A stretch of DNA of 64,000 bases from Plantago major (Eukaryota; Streptophyta; Magnoliopsida; Lamiales; Plantaginaceae), in assembly GCA_026545765.1 (NCBI GenBank), contig CM048840.1, forward strand, positions 24,494,765 through 24,558,764, in the 5' to 3' direction. The position numbers and the translations under genes were made by a program. The notes under the pieces are model-generated. The model made no database searches. It saw only the letters and a program-made list of their open reading frames with translations, and was not told the DNA's origin. Every line of letters begins with the position of its first letter. Position 1 is the stretch's first letter. This document shows, in pieces, positions 57,861-64,000 of the stretch.

Positions 57861-58026
57861 TATTAACTTTTACAGTATTGTTATTATCAACTCGTACACC
57901 TTAACAAGTTCACAACATTTGATTACGAATCGGTTTTTCAGTAAGGTTTGCAAAGTACGTTAGATCTAGCTAGGTTGATTAACAAACAAAGAAGGTAAAA
58001 TTTACCTTATAAGGGGACATTGAGAG

Positions 58027-58502
58027 TGTGAGATTAGCTTAAACATCTAATACTGAAGGTGTTAGGAGTTGGATGTTGAGGAATCCTTTTGGAAACAGAA
58101 TTAGGAATTCCATTGGCAACTGGAAACCAACTTGGAAAAGGAAACTACTAGTTATTTGATTCCTAGTTAGAAGTGAATTGGTACTATTTACTTTGTATAA
58201 ATAGGTGGTTCCATAACTAGTTAGTTCAATAGAATGATATGAGAACATAGAGAGAACCCATATAGTGATTTCTGAGAGAAACACAGTGAGGAAGAGAGAA
58301 CAGAGGAGCGTGTAGCTTGAAACTCGGGAGGTTTGGTCGATTCCTTGTAAACTGCATTTTGGTTCTTGGTTAATGGAAATCTTGGTTATCCCGTGGACGT
58401 AGACAATTGTCGAACCACGTTAAATATTGTGTTTATTTTCTTGCGTTTGTTTGTTGGTTGGTTTGGAGTTTATTGGATTGAATTGGGTTGATTTGATTAA
58501 CA
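58027..58502 (+). repeat. 5' LTR of the short Copia element
   Basis: 476 bp. A TATAAATAGG box at about 58194-58203 is a likely promoter TATA element for the element's RNA. Confidence 0.9.
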
Positions 58503-59390
58503 ATTGGCCGTCATGGGAAGAGAATCAAGCGGTATCTATTCATCAATGGCATCTCCAAAGTTCGACCTCAAACCGTTGGAAGGAAAAAGATGACTTTGGT
58601 CGTGGAAGAGAAGGATGATGGCTCTGTTAATGCGGCGGTGTTGTCGGCCTTGGCGAGAAGTTCAAACAACTTTGTCGATCTTGATAAAAAGGCAATCAAG
58701 TTCAAGGCTTACAGTTCTTTGATACTAGCTCTGGGAGATAATGCTCTTATTGAAATCGGTGATCTTTCATCGGCAAATGAGATATGGGAGAAGCTAGAAG
58801 AATTGTATAATGACAAGTCGGATGCAAATAAAATCTATGCAAAACACAGGCTATTTGCATTCAAGATGGTTGAAGGAAAATCAATCATGAGTCAGTTGGA
58901 TTTTTTCAAGAAGATGGTTGCACACCATGACAATCTGGAAACTGATGAGACGAAACGGGATGAGGAGCCAAGACAAGGCAATTATCTTGTTGAATTCACT
59001 CCCAGGTCTCTTGTTCCATTCAAGGATGCTTTGGTGTATGGGAGGATGTAAGCATTGACAATGGAGGCTATTGAATCTGCATTAAGATCAAGGAGGCTGG
59101 ACGGGATGGTGTTCCACCAACACTCGATCTTGGTGAAAGCCTTATGGTGAAACAACATCACAAGTTTCCACCAAAGAAGAAGCAATATCCAGATCAAAGG
59201 AAAGCTCGATACCAAGGATGGCCAAACAAGGAAGTGTTATTATTGCAAAAGCAAGGACACTTGAAGAAGGATTGTATGAGTCTAAAGGCGCGAAAGGCAA
59301 GGTGTGGCGACAACACGAATACTAATTATAGCACAGACATTACAAACAAATCGAGGCTTATCATCTGCGGAAGCTCTTGTTCTTGAGGTA
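58503..59390 (+). pseudogene. Gag of the short Copia element, broken
   Basis: A start ATG at 58514 gives MGRESSGIYSSMASPKFDLK before a stop. The next frame (58590-59051) has the UBN2-type block EIWEKLEELYNDKSDANKIY, KHRLFAFKMVEGKSI. Zinc-knuckle remnants (QGHLKKDC) lie near 59250-59280. Several small indels break the frame. Confidence 0.75.
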
Positions 59391-61000
59391 CTTTCGATCC
59401 TCAAACTAGTCAATCAACCGAATGGGTTATGGATTCAGGTGCTCGTTTCATATGACACCTATTAGAGAATGGTTTTCAACTTTTGAGCATAGAAGCGTGG
59501 ATCGGTTGTTCTTGGTGATGATAGACCATGCATAATAAAGGGTATGGGAAGTGATAATTGAGATGTTTGATGGAGTGGTAAGGATTTGCTTAATGTGAGA
59601 TATGTACCACACTTGAAGAGGAACTTGATATCCTTAGGAACTATGGATACTAAGGGATCAAGTATTCAGTGATAATGGTGTCCTTGAGTTAAGAAGGGTG
59701 ATAAGGTGTTTATGCAGCTCACGAAAGGAGAGAATTGTATTATCTACAAGGAAAAGCAGTCGGTGAAGCTTCCGATTATGCAGTGTTACGAACACCGGCG
59801 GTTACGACAACACCGTTCTATGGCATAGAAGACTAGCACATGTTGGAGAAAGGTCTTATGGATTTATCTAAGGGACTCTTAGGTGGAGACAAGATACATA
59901 AGATGGAACTTTGTGAGCTCATGTGTTAGGAAGTCCAAGAATAATGATTATGGTGTTGGAAACACACCACACAGGACATACTTGAGTATGTGCATGCATT
60001 TATGGGGACCATGAGAACCACCACTAGGAATGGAGGTAGATATTTTCTGTCCATCATTGATGATCTGTCAAGGAAAGTGTGGGTGTTTGTATTGAAGTCC
60101 AAGGATGAGACTTTCATGAAATTCAAGGAATGGCTTATGGAGATGGAGAATCAAACGAACAAGAAGCTCAAGGTGATCGAAGGCGATAATGGGCTGGAAT
60201 TCTTGTCTAATGAATTCAATACCTTCTGTGTTGGGAAGGGCATCTTGAGACACAAATCAGTTCCTGAAAATCCACAGCAGAATGGAGTAGTTGAAAGGAT
60301 GAATAGAACATTTCTAGAAAGAGTGAGGTGCATGCTTATTGGATCAGGTTTGTCAAAAAGCTTTTGGGAGAGGCTGTGACTACGGCAGCACATCTTATTA
60401 ACCTATGTCCATCATCAGCTATTGGTTTCAAGACACCTGAAGAGGTTTGGAAAGGAACTCATTCAGACTACTCATATCTAAAAGTATTTGGATGCGTAGC
60501 TTATGCTCATGTCAAGCAAGATAGGTTAGAGGCTAGAGCAGTAAAGTGCTTGTTTCTTGGTTATCCAAAGGGAGTTAAGGGATATAAAATCTGGTGCTTA
60601 GCACCAGGGGTAAATAGATGCATCATCAGCAGGGATGTGACTTTCCATGAAGATGTGATGCCATTATTGAGGAATACTGACAGTGTTGAGAGAACACTCA
60701 GTCAGGTGGAGCCTGTCGAAGATGGTGTGCCAGGAACACCGAATATGGAGCAGACATACACCGTGTCTTGATAACACCGCTGGATTTATGGTGTTCTGAC
60801 AACACCGCATGCTGAATCTCAGGAAAATACTGACATACATAATCAGGTGGAGAGGCATGTGATTAGAAGAAGGACAGGGATAGAGCTCAATAATCCAGAT
60901 GATGTTGTGGATTATCAACTCATCAGAGATAGAGAACCAAGAGTTAGAACCTCTACTGCAGATCCAGATATGGTGTATTTTGCACTGAATATTGCCGAGG
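59391..61000 (+). pseudogene. Protease and integrase remnants of the short Copia element
   Basis: A protease motif WVMDSGA at about 59424. Integrase: GGRYFLSIIDDLSRKVWV, EGDNGLEFLS, PQQNGVVERMNRTFLERVR (59990-60370, D-D-E core) and the C-terminal block YLKVFGCVAYAH, VKCLFLGYPKGVKGYKIW (60328-60771). Two or more frameshifts. No RT YVDD motif was found in any frame. Confidence 0.8.
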
Positions 61001-61115
61001 ATATTTCTGTGATGAAGTTTGGATCGTGTCTACGTTCTATCAAGTTGATGGAAGGGGTGTATTCTAACTTAAGGAATACTTGAGGATTTTCAGATGTTGA
61101 AGCTAGGTGGAGAAT

Positions 61116-61591
61116 TGTGAGTTTAGCTTAAACATCTAATACTGAAGGTGTTAGGAGTTGGATGTTGAGGAATCCTTTTGGAAACAGAATTAGGAATTCC
61201 ATTGGCAACTGGAAACCAACTTGGAAAAGGAAACTACTAGTTATTTGATTCCTAGTTAGAAGTGAATTGGTACTATTTACTTTGTATAAATAGGTGGTTC
61301 CATAACTAATTAGTTCAATAGAATGATATGAGAACATAGAGAGAACTAATATAGTGATTTCTGAGAGAAACACAGTGAGGAAGAGAGAACAGAGGAGCGT
61401 GTAGCTTGAAACTCGGGAGGTTTGGTCGATTCCTTGTAAACTGCGTTTTGGTTCTTGGTTAATAGAAATCTTGGTTATCCCGTGGACGTAGACAATTGTC
61501 GAACCACGTTAAATATTGTGTTTATTTTCTTGCGTTTGTTTGTTGATTGGTTTGGAGTTTATTGGATTGAATTGGGTTGATTTGATTAACA
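61116..61591 (+). repeat. 3' LTR of the short Copia element
   Basis: 476 bp, about 98 per cent identical to the 5' LTR by eye. Confidence 0.9.
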
Positions 61592-61596
61592 GAGAG

Positions 61597-62753
61597 CATG
61601 TTGTATCTGAGTAAAAATGAAGCATGTTGAGAGCATGTTGGTAAAATTGAGTAGTATGGAAGCAGTGTAGGGTTTGGAAATTATTTATGTTAATATAGAA
61701 AATCTATGCTATGCACAGTGCAATGATGAGAGAATCTTTGGACATAGTTTGGTTTGTCATTCAATCTTGTGCACAACTAGTACAAGGTGTGGTGATGAAA
61801 GTGAACCGATTATTGTTTGATTCTGATCAATCCAGCTAACATTATTTGGACTGTATGTGCATGTGGTGAACTCAAAGTGAACCATAAAACCTTTGTTCAT
61901 ATTCGATTCTTTTAGTCCAAAGCGTCAACTTTGAGTGGATTTGTATGTACCCCGAAATTCAAAGCTAGAATACATGGATCTTTCTAGAAATTGGATTAAG
62001 AAAATTGAAGATACTTAAAATTATACTTCAGTTAGTTATATTCCTTTAACATCTACCATAGTAGAAATTGACTTCATTCTATGACCGCTTGTCGTAGTGC
62101 TTTTGCAAACCTGTCTAGCAGCTATGTTGGTAGTCTTAAACTGCAAAATCGCTATACTATTTATATGTTAATTCGAACCACTAGTTAATATTCCAGGCAA
62201 CCAATGATGGATTAGTACAAAAACTATTAGCTCACCTGATGAAAAGTGAAAACACGAGAGATCTGCAACCTATTTAACAAAACCTAGTTGAATTTAGAAG
62301 ATAACAACATGCTTTGATTACATAAATAAGAACATCTTTTTACTCAAACGTGAATGCACGTGAGATTCCGTACTATACTTGTTAACAGTAAAGTGCAATG
62401 GTTTTTGTTATGTTTTGACAAGATAATCATGAGTACATGTGAGTGGCCTATTTATTGGCTAATTGCAAGATACTAAGGTAGAAGACTAAATCATATATAT
62501 ATACACAGCAAAATAGATGCAGGCTTCTGTATCTTCAAGAATATCTTGAGCATCTTGAGTTCGATGTAATCCTCTCAATTTTCAGAAAGTGCTTGGGCTT
62601 TGTTGAGACGGACCATACTCGTGTTTGAACCGATTTTACTTGGACTGAACCATCATCTTCAAGAGGCCCATCCTCCTCGTAACTCCGAGAATCAACCTTA
62701 TAACACCCATGGGCCTCTTTGTCAATATTGCTTACCAGATACATGATGATGGC
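61597..62753. other. Spacer, including 3' untranslated region of the next gene
   Basis: AT-rich. A 69-codon minus-strand frame at 62535-62744 lies just downstream of the gene's stop and is probably untranslated sequence. Confidence 0.45.
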
Positions 62754-63203
62754 TTATAGAAAATGGTTGGTCACCAAAAGTTGCGGTATCTCTTCATCTT
62801 CTTCTTCGATTTCAGCAGAGGCCTCGGCCCTGATTTCCTCTATCCCTTTCTCCCATATTCCGTCGATTAATTTCCACGTGTCATCATTTATGATTTGAGT
62901 CTGCAAAAAAAGTATAAGAGCTCGAATTTACTCAATTTAGGCAATGAAATCCCAATGTCAAAGGATAAATATGTCTATATACAAATTATATGTATATCTA
63001 ACACTATAGCCTGCACATACAAAAAAGAAGGAAAACAAATAAGAAAACTGTTCACTAACCTCCATCGGACGAGGTGCACCGAAAGTTGCAAACCCAACAT
63101 TTCCAGGTGCAAAAGTTACCCTCCCGGGAAGTGAAACACCCTGGAGTCCCCAACGTCCAGCATGTATAAGTGCCCCATATTCGTCAACTGGCCTCACAGC
63201 AGG
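62754..63203 (-). CDS. Conserved protein of unknown identity, last two exons
   Basis: Two in-phase exons on the minus strand: 63203-63060 (48 codons, acceptor TTTGCCAG, donor GTTAGT) and 62900-62754 (48 codons plus stop, acceptor TTTTGCAG). They encode a Gly-rich, beta-type stretch (DEYGALIHAGRWGLQGVSLP, GRVTFAPGNVGFATFGAPRP) then a helical acidic C-terminus (DDTWKLIDGIWEKGIEEI, then a Glu-rich tail). The composition and junctions are clearly coding, but I do not recognise the family. Upstream exons lie to the right, partly outside the window. Confidence 0.7.
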
Positions 63204-63890
63204 CTGGCAAACAAGAGAGTATGAATTTAGCGAAATTACCTTGAGTTGGGCATCAAATTTTACATTCATTAAGATCTGGGACATCCAAACAAGCAAGCAA
63301 CCAGTGATGAAAGGGAAACTGTATAATATGATCGTGCAGTACTTCTATATGTAGTTTGTTAGGTGCCTGGAGGATTCAACAGTTTTGCAGTTTCAGGGGC
63401 TAACAAGTATATTCAATTATAATGACTTGCATACCTTCCCAATCTCTAGTTTAATTGTGAACTTCTATTAACATTTAACAACCAAAGATGATATATGAAT
63501 CGGACTATTCTTTAGTTTTTCCTTACTAAAACTAACTTTGATGTGTCACCTCATTAGCTAGAATAAACTAAAATTTCCTTCAGCTTTGCCATCATTTTTA
63601 AGTTAGCAGGCAATAAAGCTTATGATGAATTTACATTACAAAAGATATTGTGGTTCTTACTAGAAGGTTCCTTTAGTTTAAGCAGTCAAAGATCAATCTG
63701 GGGCTCTAACAGTCAATCCTATAAATGTCCACTGCAATGCTCACTGAACAAGATAGACATAGTTACATCCCCCACTCAGAGTGACACACTCACACAAGTT
63801 TCAACCGTCAACCATAAAACTCCAGAATTTTTTTTTCTCTTCTTCATATGAAACTCCTGCTAGATGCAGTACTCAATAGAAATAATACAC
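63204..63890 (-). other. Intron sequence of the right-edge gene, probably
   Basis: AT-rich, no clear exon. Because the candidate exon at 63891-63965 ends in a different phase from the exon at 63203, a further exon may hide here. Confidence 0.35.
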
Positions 63891-63965
63891 TCTCCAGATA
63901 AGCAATCAGAGGTTGCACCAAAAGCTTTCGACATATCAATCACCACAACCTGACTCCTCAAATAG
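63891..63965 (-). CDS. Candidate upstream exon of the right-edge gene
   Basis: Between an acceptor CATTCAG and a donor GTGTAT, one frame reads YLRSQVVVIDMSKAFGATSD then CLSGE without a stop, a protein-like hydrophobic strand and loop. Its phase does not join directly to the exon at 63203. Confidence 0.3.
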
Positions 63966-64000
63966 CTGAATGAATAGAATCAACAGATACAATGCAATAT

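Larger units (their letters stand above)
58027..61591 (+). mobile_element. Short Copia (Tork-like) element lacking RT and RNase H, 3.57 kb
   Basis: LTRs of 476 bp each at 58027-58502 and 61116-61591 begin TGTGAG(A/T)TTAGC and end GATTAACA. GAGAG flanks both sides (58022-58026 and 61592-61596). The LTRs differ at about eight positions by eye. The interior keeps gag, protease traces and integrase. Sequence typical of the pre-RT region (YALNIAEDI-like at about 60980) is followed within about 100 bp by the polypurine tract GGTGGAGAAT, so RT and RNase H are deleted. Confidence 0.9.

Overview
This is nuclear DNA from a flowering plant, most likely a eudicot. The evidence is AT-rich intergenic DNA, GT-AG introns, plant-specific gene families (HECATE-type bHLH, TRICHOME BIREFRINGENCE-LIKE, FASCIATA2, an invertase/pectin methylesterase inhibitor) and plant LTR retrotransposons and MITEs. 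The sequence alone does not fix the species.

Layout. 1-10.8 kb holds no complete gene: a probable Mutator-like non-autonomous element (1.11-3.64 kb), two hAT-like GAGCCGAGC-rich MITEs, a solo LTR, Stowaway-like and mini-CACTA MITEs, and two orphan exon-like segments (6.17-6.47 kb). 11.4-12.1 kb is an intronless HECATE-type bHLH gene (+). 14.6-16.9 kb is a five-exon plastid-type glycinamide ribonucleotide formyltransferase gene (-). 18.1-19.6 kb is a 1.5-kb fold-back element with an 8-bp target duplication. 19.95-20.33 kb is a second, coding-less copy of the HECATE promoter and leader. Two tandem TBL genes follow (+). The first starts at 21.0 kb, carries a frameshift, and is cut in its last exon by 20.9 kb of nested retrotransposons. 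The second (45.4-48.6 kb) is intact. 49.7-53.7 kb is a complete 12-exon FAS2 gene (CAF-1 WD40 subunit, +), and 54.5-55.0 kb a single-exon inhibitor gene (-). 55.7-57.9 kb is a pogo/Lemi1-like DNA transposon with Emigrant-type ends, and 58.0-61.6 kb a short Copia element without reverse transcriptase. 62.75-63.2 kb has the last two exons of a conserved gene I do not recognise (-).

The nest. A Ty3 element of the Tat type (22863-43721, minus strand, 5-bp duplication ATGCT) has gag-protease, reverse transcriptase, two RNase H domains and integrase. It also carries, on the opposite strand, a multi-exon gene with a 'putative gypsy type transposon' domain and a coiled-coil end, plus 55-bp tandem repeats before its 3' LTR. 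A 6.7-kb Copia element (33167-39868, duplication CGAAT) sits inside its reverse transcriptase. Taking both insertions out restores continuous reading in the reverse transcriptase and in the TBL last exon, so the order is TBL, then Tat, then Copia.

Most notable: the spliced antisense gene of the Tat element; a single UAG-CAA-UUA stop between its gag-protease and reverse transcriptase, matching the tobamovirus-type leaky stop; the duplicated HECATE control region; the fold-back element; and a nearly open pogo transposase. All exon boundaries were placed by eye from splice signals, reading phase and known family sequence, with no transcript data.
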